Assembly: GCF_014644555.1 (NCBI RefSeq)
Contig: NZ_BMKX01000001.1
Coordinates: forward strand, 434,001 to 498,000
Direction: 5' to 3'
DNA: 64,000 nucleotides
DNA from: Glutamicibacter ardleyensis
Lineage (GTDB): Bacteria; Actinomycetota; Actinomycetes; Actinomycetales; Micrococcaceae
The number at the start of each line of letters is the position of its first letter. Within the stretch, counting starts at the first letter, position 1. The notes under the pieces were generated by a model that was not told the DNA's origin, did no database searches, and was given only the letters and a program-made list of their open reading frames with translations. Shown here one piece after another: positions 53,102 through 62,532 of this stretch. Position numbers and translations under genes: made by a program.

Positions 53102-53938
53102 TCAGGGTGCCGGCGGCGCGGTGAGGTTCGCAATTTTATGTCGGCTTCGTTTGCGGTGCAGTTTTTTCATGCCCTGAGCAGGATAAATGGGCTGCGGCCA
53201 CCTCGGCGCCAACTCATCTCCCAGGGTGACCCCGCGCAGCCGGCGTCCAAACATCGGAAGCACCCATTGGCGTAGCCATTCCACGTCTCGGCGGGTGGCT
53301 TGAATGAAACCTATTCGCCGGGCGTCGGCGAAGGGTTCAAAGACCAGCTGATGGTTTGCGCCTAAGAGTTCCAGAATCCGAATGGCCATATAACGATGTC
53401 CCGCACGGTTCATGTGCAGCTTGTCGACATCCCACATGCGCCGATCCGCGTAAACATCCCACTGCCAGTAGTCCACCAGCGTCACGGTGTCGCCATATTG
53501 CGCGGCTAGTTCGCGCACGCAGTCATTAAACTTCCAGTTGCGCCGCTTGAAGGGTGCAAGCATCGGATGCACGGGAATATCAAAACCGGTGAACAGCAGG
53601 ATTTGCGCCCCCGAAGTGGCGAGCCTTTCCACTGCGGCGCGATAGTCGGCGAGCACCTTGTCCAGGTCCTTGCGGAATTCGAGAATATCGTTGCCACCGG
53701 CGTAGAAGCTGATCACATCCGGGTTCATCGCCAACGCTGGTTCAATCTGTTCTTCGATAATCAGATCCAACCGTCGGCTGCGAATACCCAGATTGGCATA
53801 ACGCCATTGCGGATCTTCCTTCGAAAGTTGCTTAGCCACTCGGTCCGCCCAGCCGCGCACCCCGTTGGGTAACCGTGGCTCCCAATCCCCCACACCCTCG
53901 GTGAAGGAATCTCCGATTGCCACAAAAAGCCGACTCAT
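53102..53938 (-). CDS. SGNH/GDSL hydrolase
   Basis: 278 residues. Block I is FVAIGDSFTEGVGDW (catalytic Ser), block III YAGGNDIL, and block V DVDKLHMNRAGHRYMA (Asp and His). No signal peptide, so cytoplasmic. The C-terminal extension of about 80 residues after block V is basic. An esterase or lipase-like activity on an unknown ester is expected. Confidence 0.87.
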   Translation of the reverse strand: MSRLFVAIGDSFTEGVGDWEPRLPNGVRGWADRVAKQLSKEDPQWRYANLGIRSRRLDLIIEEQIEPALAMNPDVISFYAGGNDILEFRKDLDKVLADYRAAVERLATSGAQILLFTGFDIPVHPMLAPFKRRNWKFNDCVRELAAQYGDTVTLVDYWQWDVYADRRMWDVDKLHMNRAGHRYMAIRILELLGANHQLVFEPFADARRIGFIQATRRDVEWLRQWVLPMFGRRLRGVTLGDELAPRWPQPIYPAQGMKKLHRKRSRHKIANLTAPPAP

Positions 53939-54023
53939 GACTGGTTACGCTACGCGTTGCTGGTGGCTGGTGAGTTGCGCTCAGGCAAACGCACGGACAC
54001 CGCTAGGTGACAGCTTCGAGGCC

Positions 54024-55148
54024 TTAGCGCACGGCAGCTAAACTCTCCATCACCGAGTAGCCTTCAATTTTGCGCAAGTTCGTAGTCACCAGCTCGGCCA
54101 CCGCGTCGGCAATTTGCCCGGTGCTCATAGTCATGTCCGGTCCGGCGAGTGCGGGGAGCTTTTGTAGCACCCCGACGGCGGCGGCTTCGATAGCCAACGC
54201 TGCCTGCTCTTCACCCAAATGTGCCAGCAGCATCGCGGCCGAAAGGATCGCGCCGACCGGGTTGGCCCACCCCTTGCCGGCAATGTCCGGAGCGGAACCA
54301 TGGATGGCCTCGAACATGCTCGGTGCCGAACCATCCAGATTGAGGTTGGCGCTGGCAGCAACTCCCAGCCCACCTTGAATGACCGCTCCTAGATCGGTGA
54401 TGATGTCGCCGAAGAGGTTGTCGGTGACCACCACGTCGAATCGTTCCGGCGATACCGGTAGGTGGAAGCACATCGCGTCCACGTGCACGTAGTCCAGCTG
54501 CACCTGCGGGTACCGGGCCCCTACTTGGTCAACGACTTCTTGCCAGAGTTTGCCGGCCTCGACGAGGATGTTTTTCTTGTGACAGAGGGTGAGTTTTTTA
54601 CGTCGGCTGGCGGCGAGTTTAAAAGCGTATTCCACGACTCGGGTGATGCCTTGGCGGGTGTTCACCGATTCTTGGATCGCGACGGTGTTGGGGGTGTTCG
54701 CGTGGATGGTGGAGCCTTGCCCAACGTAGGCGCCCTCGGTATTTTCGCGCACAATCACCAGGTCACAGCGTTCTGGGGTGAGTCCGGCGATGGGTGTATC
54801 CACCCCCGGATAGAGTTTCACCGGGCGTAAGTTGACCGCCTGCTCGAAGGCTTGGCGCATGGCGAGGATGAATCCGCGTTCTAAGATTCCAGGTTCTACT
54901 GCTGGATCCCCCATGGCGCCGAAAAGTATTGCGTCGTGGGAACGCAGCTGCCCGGCAAGTTGTTCGTTCCACAGTTCGCCGGTGCGCAGATAGTGTTGGG
55001 CGCCGGCCTCGTAGCCGGTAAGTTCCAAAGAAAAGCCGAAAGTACGCTGGGCTACGGTCAGTACCTTCAGTGCACCGTCGATGACTTCGGGGCCGATACC
55101 GTCGCCGGGAATAACGGCGATGCTATAAGTTCTTGTGGCGCTTTCCAT
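54024..55148 (-). CDS. Beta-decarboxylating dehydrogenase (3-isopropylmalate/tartrate dehydrogenase family)
   Basis: 374 residues. IAVIPGDGIGPEVIDG, the substrate-site Arg run (LRPVKLYP), VIVRENTEGAYVG, the Tyr/Lys region (RVVEYAFKLA...LCHKKNILVEAG), DNLFGDIITDLGAVIQGGLGVAAS and IHGSAPDIAGKGWANPVG are all family motifs. It oxidises and decarboxylates a 2-hydroxy acid with NAD+. It could be a leuB, but its place divergent from an ALDH-SDR operon under one operator suggests a catabolic paralogue. ATG 55148 follows GGAGAAG. Confidence 0.82.
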   Translation of the reverse strand: MESATRTYSIAVIPGDGIGPEVIDGALKVLTVAQRTFGFSLELTGYEAGAQHYLRTGELWNEQLAGQLRSHDAILFGAMGDPAVEPGILERGFILAMRQAFEQAVNLRPVKLYPGVDTPIAGLTPERCDLVIVRENTEGAYVGQGSTIHANTPNTVAIQESVNTRQGITRVVEYAFKLAASRRKKLTLCHKKNILVEAGKLWQEVVDQVGARYPQVQLDYVHVDAMCFHLPVSPERFDVVVTDNLFGDIITDLGAVIQGGLGVAASANLNLDGSAPSMFEAIHGSAPDIAGKGWANPVGAILSAAMLLAHLGEEQAALAIEAAAVGVLQKLPALAGPDMTMSTGQIADAVAELVTTNLRKIEGYSVMESLAAVR

Positions 55149-55393
55149 TCATCTTCTCCATTGTGAACTAGTCGTGCATCGAAGTAGCCGGAAACCAGCG
55201 ACTGCCCCACACTTGTTGGTCGCAGCATTTCTTCGGCATCTGAACCGACAGGCTAATTCCCTGCCGACAGGTGAGCAACACTTTTCCCGTTGGACCAGAA
55301 CTTGTCAATGAAGTCATGAGTTTTGCCTACTTGGAGAGTCTTTTAGGGAAAATACATTGACTGTGCGCCAGATCACTGGTTAGCTGTGGACAG

Positions 55394-55412
55394 CTACTGG
55401 TCAGACCAGTAG
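55394..55412. promoter_or_regulatory. FadR/GntR-type operator in the divergent promoter region
   Basis: CTACTGGT-CAG-ACCAGTAG, a perfect 8-bp inverted repeat. It contains TGGTCnGACCA, the core of the FadR-subfamily operator. It lies 31 bases before the ALDH ATG and 245 bases before the divergent dehydrogenase; a FadR-type regulator is encoded at the end of the ALDH operon. The rest of 55149-55443 shows no gene. Confidence 0.85.
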
Positions 55413-55443
55413 AACTTTCGCTTACCTCGACTCGAAAGCAGGA

Positions 55444-56895
55444 ATGGTGCCAATTCACGTCAAGAGTTACCCGGACGGTTTGCCCATTGGTGAGCTTTGG
55501 GTGCCCTGCGAGCACAGTGATCCGATCGTTTTCCCCTACGATTCCTCGGTGATCGCCCACGCGCCGGTAGGTACGGTTCAGCACGCGGCTCAGGCGTTGG
55601 ATGCTGCGCAAGAGGTCCGCCAGTCCACGGCCCGGCTCAGTACCGGAACCCGCCGGTCTATCCTCATGGCGGTCCACGACAAACTCGCCGCGGTGCGCGA
55701 AGAGCTCGAAAACCTGCTGGTGTTAGAAACCGGCAAACCGCTGGTCGACTGTCGCGTGGAGGTCGCGCGCACGCTCACCACCTGGGCGGCGTCCGCCGAG
55801 GAGGTGGCGCACATCCACGGCGAAACGGTTCCGCTGGATTTGCAGCCCTCAGGTGAGGGCATGATCGGGTATTGGACGCGCAAACCCGCAGGAATTGTCG
55901 TCGGCATTGCCGGGTTTAATTATCCGTTGCTTCTGGCTAGCCATAAGTTGGCGCCGGCCCTCGCCGCCGGTTGCCCAATTATCTTGAAACCCGCACCCAA
56001 TACCCCCTTGACGACATTGTGGGCCGTGCACCTGATTCGTCAGGTGCTTACCGTGCATGAGGTCAGTGCTGCGACGGTGCAGCTGGTAACCGGTGGGATC
56101 GAAGTAGGGGAGACCCTCGTCGCCGACCCACGTGCGGCGGTAGTTTCCTTCACCGGTTCCGCGGCGGTAGGGCACCAGATCGCGAAGAACGCCGCACCGC
56201 GCAAGGCGGTGCTGGAGCTCGGCTCAAATACCGGTTTCATCGTGGCCGACGATGCGCGAATCGAAGACGCGGTAGACGCGGTCATTCGCGGCGGGTTTTA
56301 CGCCAACGGGCAGGCCTGCATCTCGGTGCAGCGCGTCATCGTGGAGGCTAAGGTTGCCGACGAATTCCAGCGACAGCTGCTGGCACGAATGGACGAAGTC
56401 ATCGTTGGCGATCCGCGTTCCCCGGACACCCGGGTGGCGCCGCTGATTAATGCGGCCTCCACCGAACGCATAATGACCTGGATTAAGGAGGCGGTGGACT
56501 GCGGTGCACAGATTCTGCAGGGCGGCAGGTTGCAGGGGGCCAGTATCCTGCCCACGGTGATCAGCCAGGTACCTACCGAGGCGAACCTGTGGTGCGAGGA
56601 GATCTTTGGACCGGTGATTTGTTTGCACCGCGTCCCAGACCTGGACACCGCGTTTGAGCTGGTTAACGACTCGCGTTACGGATTGCAGGCGGCGATTTAC
56701 AGTACCAATTTGAAGACCGCCTTCCGTGCCATCGAAGAACTCGACGTGGGCGGGGTGGTGGTCAACGAAATTCCCGGATTCCGCTCCGACATCATGCCTT
56801 ACGGCGGGGTCAAGGATTCCGGGATCGGACGCGAAGGACCACGTTTTGCCATGGAAGAATTCACCGTCACCCGGATGGCCATCATCCGGCCCTAG
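55444..56895 (+). CDS. Aldehyde dehydrogenase family protein
   Basis: 483 residues. VGIAGFNYPLLLASHKLAPALAAGCPIILKPAPNTP is the NAD-binding region; catalytic Glu is in VLELGSNTGFIVADDA and the catalytic Cys in YANGQACISVQRV. ELGSN instead of ELGGN/K is a mild variant. It oxidises an aldehyde to an acid. Followed 30 bases later by an SDR gene. Controlled by the FadR-like site just upstream. Confidence 0.9.
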   Translation: MVPIHVKSYPDGLPIGELWVPCEHSDPIVFPYDSSVIAHAPVGTVQHAAQALDAAQEVRQSTARLSTGTRRSILMAVHDKLAAVREELENLLVLETGKPLVDCRVEVARTLTTWAASAEEVAHIHGETVPLDLQPSGEGMIGYWTRKPAGIVVGIAGFNYPLLLASHKLAPALAAGCPIILKPAPNTPLTTLWAVHLIRQVLTVHEVSAATVQLVTGGIEVGETLVADPRAAVVSFTGSAAVGHQIAKNAAPRKAVLELGSNTGFIVADDARIEDAVDAVIRGGFYANGQACISVQRVIVEAKVADEFQRQLLARMDEVIVGDPRSPDTRVAPLINAASTERIMTWIKEAVDCGAQILQGGRLQGASILPTVISQVPTEANLWCEEIFGPVICLHRVPDLDTAFELVNDSRYGLQAAIYSTNLKTAFRAIEELDVGGVVVNEIPGFRSDIMPYGGVKDSGIGREGPRFAMEEFTVTRMAIIRP

Positions 56896-56925
56896 CGGCA
56901 CCGTATTGAAAGTAGGCAAGCACCC

Positions 56926-57696
56926 ATGGATTACACACAACTTTTTAAATTCGACGGCCGCCGCGTCTTAGTTATTGGCGCCGGCAGCGGCATCGGACGC
57001 GAGGCCGCCCTGGCGCTGGCCGCGCATGGAGCCCACGTCATCTGCGCGGATCGCAACGTCTTTGCCGCCCAGGCCACCGCGGACTTGTTGGCCGGCGACT
57101 CGAGCGTGATCGAATTGGATGTGCTGGACTTTGAGGCGGTGCAAGCTACCGCCGGCGAGTTTAAGGACATCGCCGCGCTGGTATTCACCGCGGCGATGAA
57201 TGTGCGCAAGCGGATCGTGGATTACACAATGGACGAATTTGATCAGGTGGTGAACCTGAATCTGAAGGCTTCCTTCGCACTGATTCAGGCTTTTGCCCCG
57301 CGTCTGGCAGAAAATGGTGGCGGTTCCATCATCGGGATTGCCTCGATTCGGGCGTCGGTGGTGGAGCCGGGACAGAGCGTTTATGCCGCGACCAAGGCTG
57401 CGCTGGTCCAGTTGGCGCGCACCGCGGCGGCCGAGTTTGGCCCGCAGGGCGTGCGCGTGAACGTGATTGCCCCAGGCGTGGTGGAAACCCCGCTCACCTC
57501 TCAAATCAGCGCAAACAAAGAATGGTACAACGCCTATGCGTCCAAGAGCGCGTTGGGCCGTTGGGCCAAACCGGAGGAAATGGCCGGGGCCATCGTGTAC
57601 CTCGCCTCGCAGGCTTCGAGCTTTGTCACCGGCTCGGTGTTGACCGTTGATGGTGGTTGGACCGCCATCGACGGCCGCTACAACCCACCGGAATAA
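56926..57696 (+). CDS. Short-chain dehydrogenase/reductase
   Basis: 256 residues of the classical SDR family: VIGAGSGIGREAAL near residue 18, the NAA-like AAMNVRKR region, catalytic Ser in IGIASIRASVVEPGQSVYAATKAAL with YAATK (Tyr and Lys), and SFVTGSVLTVDGGW at the end. It interconverts an alcohol and a ketone. Middle gene of the ALDH-SDR-regulator operon. Confidence 0.9.
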   Translation: MDYTQLFKFDGRRVLVIGAGSGIGREAALALAAHGAHVICADRNVFAAQATADLLAGDSSVIELDVLDFEAVQATAGEFKDIAALVFTAAMNVRKRIVDYTMDEFDQVVNLNLKASFALIQAFAPRLAENGGGSIIGIASIRASVVEPGQSVYAATKAALVQLARTAAAEFGPQGVRVNVIAPGVVETPLTSQISANKEWYNAYASKSALGRWAKPEEMAGAIVYLASQASSFVTGSVLTVDGGWTAIDGRYNPPE

Positions 57697-57705
57697 GGTG
57701 GCACC

Positions 57706-58476
57706 GTGTCACAATCATCCCCGGCGCCGGTGAAACCGCGCGCCTTCGAAACGATCGTAAGACACGTTGAGGCGCGGGTGCTCACCGGCGAGCTGAAAAT
57801 CGGTGATCGGCTGCCCGGCGAACGCGAGCTGGTGACGCAATTCGGGGTGGGTCGTTCCTCGGTGCGCGAAGCCATGCGCGTACTTGAAAGCAACGGCATG
57901 ATCGCCTCACGCCCGGGTGACCCGCGTGGTGCGGTGGTGCTCTCCCCCACCGCGGCGCCACTGCGCAGGCTTATCACCCGGCTGACCCATAGCTCGGCGT
58001 CCAGCCTGGTAGATCTGCTGATCTACCGGATGACTTTGGAGTCTTCGGCAAATTCCTTGGCGGCCACACGGCGCAGTGAGGCGGACCTGCTCCGACTGGA
58101 CGAGGCGTTGGAACGCATGCGTGTGGCAAGGCTGCAAGGCCAAGCGGCCTTCAGCCAGGCTGACCTGGATTTCCATGATGTGGTTGCGCAGGCCAGCGGA
58201 CATGCGCTGTTGCAGCTCTCCGCCGAGGCGGTGCGCCAGTCCATTGAACAACTGATCTCCGCGCGCATCGAGGAAAGTGGCGACGATGACGAGCTAATGC
58301 AGCGCACTATCGAACACCACCAGGAAGTGTTAACCGCGATCCGGGATCGAGACGCTCATTTGGCCGAGCATTTGGCGCGCAGCAGCCTTTTTGAGTACTA
58401 CGGCCATCTGGTGCCCGTCCAGCAGCGCGAAGCTCTTGCGGCCTTAGCCTCCTTTGGCAGCCCGCCAGCCGGTTAG
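57706..58476 (+). CDS. FadR-subfamily GntR regulator
   Basis: 256 residues. Winged helix-turn-helix with GDRLPGERELVTQFGVGRSSVREAMRVLESNGMI and SRPGDPRGAVV; an FCD ligand domain with metal-site residues (DLDFHDVVAQASGH, HHQEVLTAIRDRD). GTG 57706 is 9 bases after the SDR stop. It is the natural candidate for the operator at 55394. The stop overlaps the amidase stop by four bases (convergent). Confidence 0.9.
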   Translation: MSQSSPAPVKPRAFETIVRHVEARVLTGELKIGDRLPGERELVTQFGVGRSSVREAMRVLESNGMIASRPGDPRGAVVLSPTAAPLRRLITRLTHSSASSLVDLLIYRMTLESSANSLAATRRSEADLLRLDEALERMRVARLQGQAAFSQADLDFHDVVAQASGHALLQLSAEAVRQSIEQLISARIEESGDDDELMQRTIEHHQEVLTAIRDRDAHLAEHLARSSLFEYYGHLVPVQQREALAALASFGSPPAG

Positions 58477-59888
58477 TCCAGCGTGTTCCACTGCGGACAG
58501 GCACCGACCGGACGGTGACTTTCATACCAGCGGGCGGCGCGCAGTACCGCGGCGTCCGATCCTACCGGGCCGGAAAGTTGCACACCGATCGGTTTACCAT
58601 CACTGGTGAATCCGCAGTTCACCGTGGCCGCCGGCTGGCCGGACATGTTGTAGGGGACGGTGAAGGCAATGTGGCTCATGGTCGCCAGCGGGTCCACCAC
58701 CGGCATCGGTTGTTCGGCGGGGAAGGCCGCCATCGGTGAGACCGGGGAGATGACCAGATCAAAGTCTGCCGTCGCCGCGATAGTTGCCTGCTGCATCTGG
58801 TCGATGGCGCCAAAGTTCCTAATGGTGTCAGCCCCATCAAAGGTGGAGCCTACGGTGCACCAGCGCACAATATAGTCCAAGACCTTGGCTTGGTTTTCTG
58901 CAGAAAGTTCCCGATAGTCCGCCCAGGACCGGGTGCGCCAGAACCTATCGAGCCGGTCGAGCATATCTTGGGTGATAAATGGGTCTAAGGTTTGCACGTT
59001 TGCCCCGGCATCGGCAAAGAGCGCGGCAACGTTCTGCACCGCGGCCAGTATTTCCGGTTCCACCGCGGATCCGGCGTTGGCATCGGTGTGTAGCGCGACA
59101 TTCAGCCCGGACACCGAAGATACGGTGCTCTCCCAGTCTTGAGCCGGGTAGGGACGGGCGGTGTAATCGCGCATATCAGGTTGGCCGAGGATGGACATGA
59201 ATAAGGCGATATCATCCACGCTGCGCCCCATGGGACCGGCGGCCCGGCCTAGGTATGGAGCATCCAAAGGGATGAGCCCTGCGCTCGGTTTGAGCGTGGC
59301 GAGCCCCTGCCAGCCACCGGGCAGTCGAATGGAACCGCCAATATCCGTTCCCACATGAAGTGGCCCGTACCCGGCCGCCGCGGCAGAACCGACGCCGGCA
59401 CTGGAACCACCGGTAGTCCATGCCGGGTTCCAAGCGCTACGTGAAATGCCGTGCAGGCTCGAAACTCCGGAGGACAGCATGCCCCAGTCCGGCATGGTGG
59501 TGGAGCCAAGGATCACTGCCCCGGCTTCGAGAATCCGGTTGGTGATCGGCGCATTCTGCGCGGGCACCTTCGGGTTGGGTAGGGCGGTGCCCGAGGGCAT
59601 CGGAATCCCCGCGCGGGCCACGTTTTCCTTCACCGTGGCGGGCACCCCGTCCAGTACCCCACGCGCACTGCCGGTGGCCCAACGTTTCTCGCTCAGTCGC
59701 GCCTGCTCCAGAATGTCTTGCGGGTCAAAGCGATACATCGCGTTGAGTACCGGTTCGCGCTCTTGAATTCGTTCAATGACCGCTTCGGCGACGTCTACCG
59801 GGGAAAGGTCCTTGGCCGCATACGCAGCACCGAGCTCGCGAGCGCTCAGTTGGTGCAGGGCCGTGCTGCGTTCGGAAAGCTGAGACAT
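58473..59888 (-). CDS. Amidase-signature family hydrolase
   Basis: 471 residues. Ser-cisSer-Lys triad: Lys in PATVKENVA near residue 88, cis-Ser in WTTGGSSAGVGSA near 163, and the nucleophile Ser in GTDIGGSIRLP near 187. It hydrolyses an amide; the substrate is unknown. Encoded 29 bases after an ABC peptide-type transporter operon, all on the minus strand, so the amide or oligopeptide-like substrate may be imported by it. Confidence 0.88.
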   Translation of the reverse strand: MSQLSERSTALHQLSARELGAAYAAKDLSPVDVAEAVIERIQEREPVLNAMYRFDPQDILEQARLSEKRWATGSARGVLDGVPATVKENVARAGIPMPSGTALPNPKVPAQNAPITNRILEAGAVILGSTTMPDWGMLSSGVSSLHGISRSAWNPAWTTGGSSAGVGSAAAAGYGPLHVGTDIGGSIRLPGGWQGLATLKPSAGLIPLDAPYLGRAAGPMGRSVDDIALFMSILGQPDMRDYTARPYPAQDWESTVSSVSGLNVALHTDANAGSAVEPEILAAVQNVAALFADAGANVQTLDPFITQDMLDRLDRFWRTRSWADYRELSAENQAKVLDYIVRWCTVGSTFDGADTIRNFGAIDQMQQATIAATADFDLVISPVSPMAAFPAEQPMPVVDPLATMSHIAFTVPYNMSGQPAATVNCGFTSDGKPIGVQLSGPVGSDAAVLRAARWYESHRPVGACPQWNTLD

Positions 59889-59917
59889 GGTGGACCTTTC
59901 ACGGTAAACAATGATTT

Positions 59918-61678
59918 TTAGCGCAAAGACAATTCGTTACGCAACGACATCGAGGAGTTGACCAAGGTGCGGGTGTAGTCATGCTGCGGGTTGTCGTAGA
60001 TTTGCTCGGTACTCCCGCTTTCCACAATTTGTCCGTTGTTCATGACGACCACGTTGTCGCACAGATGACGCACCACACCCAAATCATGGGAGACAAAAAC
60101 CAGGGTCAGCTGATAGTCATCAACCAGATCCGAGAGTAGATTCAGCACCTGAGCACGGACCGACACATCCAAGGCACTGACCGGTTCGTCGGCCACCAAC
60201 ACCCGAGGTTCACAGATCAACGCGCGAGCAATGGAGATGCGCTGGCGTTGCCCGCCGGAGAACTGGTGAGGGAAACGTTCGGCCGCATCGCGCGGCAGGC
60301 CGACGGCGCCCAACATTTCCGCCACCAGTTTGCGCTGTTTCGCGCTGTCCACCTTTTGTCCCGGGGCGAGCAATGGTTCGGCGATGATGTCACGGACCCG
60401 CATGCGCGGATCAAGGGAACCCATCGGGTCTTGGAAGACGATCTGCAGCTGCTGGCGCAGCTGGATCAGATCGCGTTCTTTGGCACCGCTGATCTGGTTG
60501 CCGGCGACCTTCACGCTGCCCGAGGTCGGCTGGTCAAGGCCTGCCAGAATGCGCAGCAAGGTGGATTTGCCAGACCCGGACTCGCCCACCACGCCAAAGC
60601 GCTGCCCGGCGGCCACCTCAAAAGACACTCCACGCAGCGCGTGGACTTCGGAGGGTTTTCCAAAGAGCGTGGAGCGGGCTACCGGGTAGCGCCGATGCAG
60701 GTCTTCCACGCTGATCACCGGCTCGTCCCCGGCAGGCAACGGGAGCACAGGTCTTCCCGCCGTGGCTTCTGCGGACACGGCAGCCAGTTGAGCCAAGTCT
60801 TCGGGCTCCGGCTCGTTTTCCGTCGGCGGCACATAGGCGGCGGCCGAGGCGACGGTGAAAAGCCGGCCCTTTTCATCGGTGGCATTCAGATCCGAGGCAG
60901 CGAGCAGTCCCCTGGTGTAGGGGTGCTGCGGGTTGGTGAAAACTTCTACGGTGCTACCTTCTTCCACCACTTGGCCGTTGTTCATCACCAGTACCCGGTC
61001 GCAGACGTTGGCCACAACCGACAGGTCATGGGTGATGAACAGCAGCCCGGTACCCAGCTCGGTCACCGATTCCAAGATCAAATCCAGCACCTGGCGTTGC
61101 ACGGTGACATCCAGCGCGGTGGTCGGCTCGTCGCACAATAGCAGGCCCGGTTTATTCGCCAGCGCCATAGCCAGCATCGCTCGTTGGCGTTGGCCCCCGG
61201 AGAGCTGATGCGGGTAGGCGCGTGCGGCCCGCTGCGGGTCTGGAAGCTTGACCGATTCGAGCATTTCCACGGCTTTGGACCGGGCGGCGGACTTCGACGG
61301 GACGCTTTTGTGGCTGGTCATGATTTCTGCGACCTGCGGACCGACCTTCATCAATGGGTTCAGTGCCGTGAGCGGTTCCTGGAAGACCATGGTCATATCT
61401 TTTCCACGGATTTTCTGCCATTGCTTGTCGCTGGCGTCCACCAGGTTGCCCGCATGCCCGGCAAGGTGAATGGATCCCGTGGCGCTTACGCCTTCGGGCA
61501 GCAAGCCCATCAGCGCCGAGGCGGTCATCGACTTCCCCGAGCCTGACTCTCCGATCAGCCCCACCCGATCCCCGGGCTGCATGCGCAGATTGAAGTTGCT
61601 GACCAGGCTGCGCGTTTTGGTGCTGATGCTCAGGTTTTTGACCTCAATCAGGGCCGGCGCGTTGTGCGGTGCATCCAT
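59918..61678 (-). CDS. Fused double ATPase of a dipeptide/oligopeptide ABC importer
   Basis: 586 residues with two complete ATPase domains. Domain 1 (DppD-like): GLIGESGSGKSM near residue 36, LSGGQRQRAMLAMALA, LLLCDEPTTALD. Domain 2 (DppF-like): GVVGESGSGKSTLL near 365, FSGGQRQRISIARAL, VLVADEPVSALD. Fusion of the two is common in actinobacteria. It powers the permeases encoded upstream in the operon. Confidence 0.92.
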   Translation of the reverse strand: MDAPHNAPALIEVKNLSISTKTRSLVSNFNLRMQPGDRVGLIGESGSGKSMTASALMGLLPEGVSATGSIHLAGHAGNLVDASDKQWQKIRGKDMTMVFQEPLTALNPLMKVGPQVAEIMTSHKSVPSKSAARSKAVEMLESVKLPDPQRAARAYPHQLSGGQRQRAMLAMALANKPGLLLCDEPTTALDVTVQRQVLDLILESVTELGTGLLFITHDLSVVANVCDRVLVMNNGQVVEEGSTVEVFTNPQHPYTRGLLAASDLNATDEKGRLFTVASAAAYVPPTENEPEPEDLAQLAAVSAEATAGRPVLPLPAGDEPVISVEDLHRRYPVARSTLFGKPSEVHALRGVSFEVAAGQRFGVVGESGSGKSTLLRILAGLDQPTSGSVKVAGNQISGAKERDLIQLRQQLQIVFQDPMGSLDPRMRVRDIIAEPLLAPGQKVDSAKQRKLVAEMLGAVGLPRDAAERFPHQFSGGQRQRISIARALICEPRVLVADEPVSALDVSVRAQVLNLLSDLVDDYQLTLVFVSHDLGVVRHLCDNVVVMNNGQIVESGSTEQIYDNPQHDYTRTLVNSSMSLRNELSLR

Positions 61679-61680
61679 GC

Positions 61681-62532
61681 TCAGCGTTCTCCGTTCAGTT
61701 TTGGATCAAAGCGGTCGCGCAAACCATCGCCCAGCAGCGTGAAGCCAAGCACCGCAATGGCGATGGCAGAGCCCGGCCACACGGCAAGCATCGGATAGGT
61801 GCCAAGGAACTGCTGGGATTCTTGAAGCATGCGTCCCCAGGACGGTACCGGCGGCGGGGTACCCAATCCAAGGAAAGACAGCGCCGCTTCGGCCAGTACC
61901 GCGATGGCGAACGAAACCGAACACTGGACCACCACCATGCCGATGATATTCGGCATCACGTGGCGCCGGGCGATACGCCAGGAACTCTGGCTGGATGCCC
62001 TGGCCGCCATGATGTACTCGGTGCTCATCACCTGCAAGGTTCCGCTGCGTGCCACGCGGGCGAAACCGGGGATGGAGCCAATGCCGATGGCGAGCATCGC
62101 GGTCAGGGTGCTTGCCCCGAAGACCGCACCGAACATGATGGCCACCAGCAGGGCTGGAAAAGCCAGCAGAATATCGGCGCCGCGCATGGTGACTTCTTCG
62201 GTGATGCCCCGGCGCATTCCGGCCAGAATTCCCAGCGGTGTGCCAATCAGCAGGGCGATGCCCACCGCTACCAGCCCCACCAGCAAGGTAATCCGTGCGC
62301 CATACAGGATTCCGGAGAACACATCGCGCCCGTACCGGTCGGTGCCCATCAGGTGCGCGGCGCTGGAACCCTGCAGCCGGTCGGCGGGGAATGCCTGCAC
62401 CGGGTTGTACGGAGTCCAGATGAAGGAGAGAAGCGCGGCAAGGACTACGGCGGCCACCAGGATCGCCCCGACGATGAGCGTGGGTGAGGCTTTGCGGCGG
62501 TTTTTTGCCGACAGAACCTGTTCTTCAGCCAT
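61681..62532 (-). CDS. Dipeptide-type ABC transporter permease (DppC/OppC)
   Basis: 283 residues with six hydrophobic helices. N-terminal LIVGAILVAAVVLAALLSFIW and the family sequence HLMGTDRYGRDVFSGILYGARI before the EAA loop (RSGTLQVMSTEYIMAARASSQSSWRIARRHVMPNI). Its start is two bases after the DppB stop is reached by overlap; the stop lies two bases before the ATPase ATG. Confidence 0.92.
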   Translation of the reverse strand: MAEEQVLSAKNRRKASPTLIVGAILVAAVVLAALLSFIWTPYNPVQAFPADRLQGSSAAHLMGTDRYGRDVFSGILYGARITLLVGLVAVGIALLIGTPLGILAGMRRGITEEVTMRGADILLAFPALLVAIMFGAVFGASTLTAMLAIGIGSIPGFARVARSGTLQVMSTEYIMAARASSQSSWRIARRHVMPNIIGMVVVQCSVSFAIAVLAEAALSFLGLGTPPPVPSWGRMLQESQQFLGTYPMLAVWPGSAIAIAVLGFTLLGDGLRDRFDPKLNGER

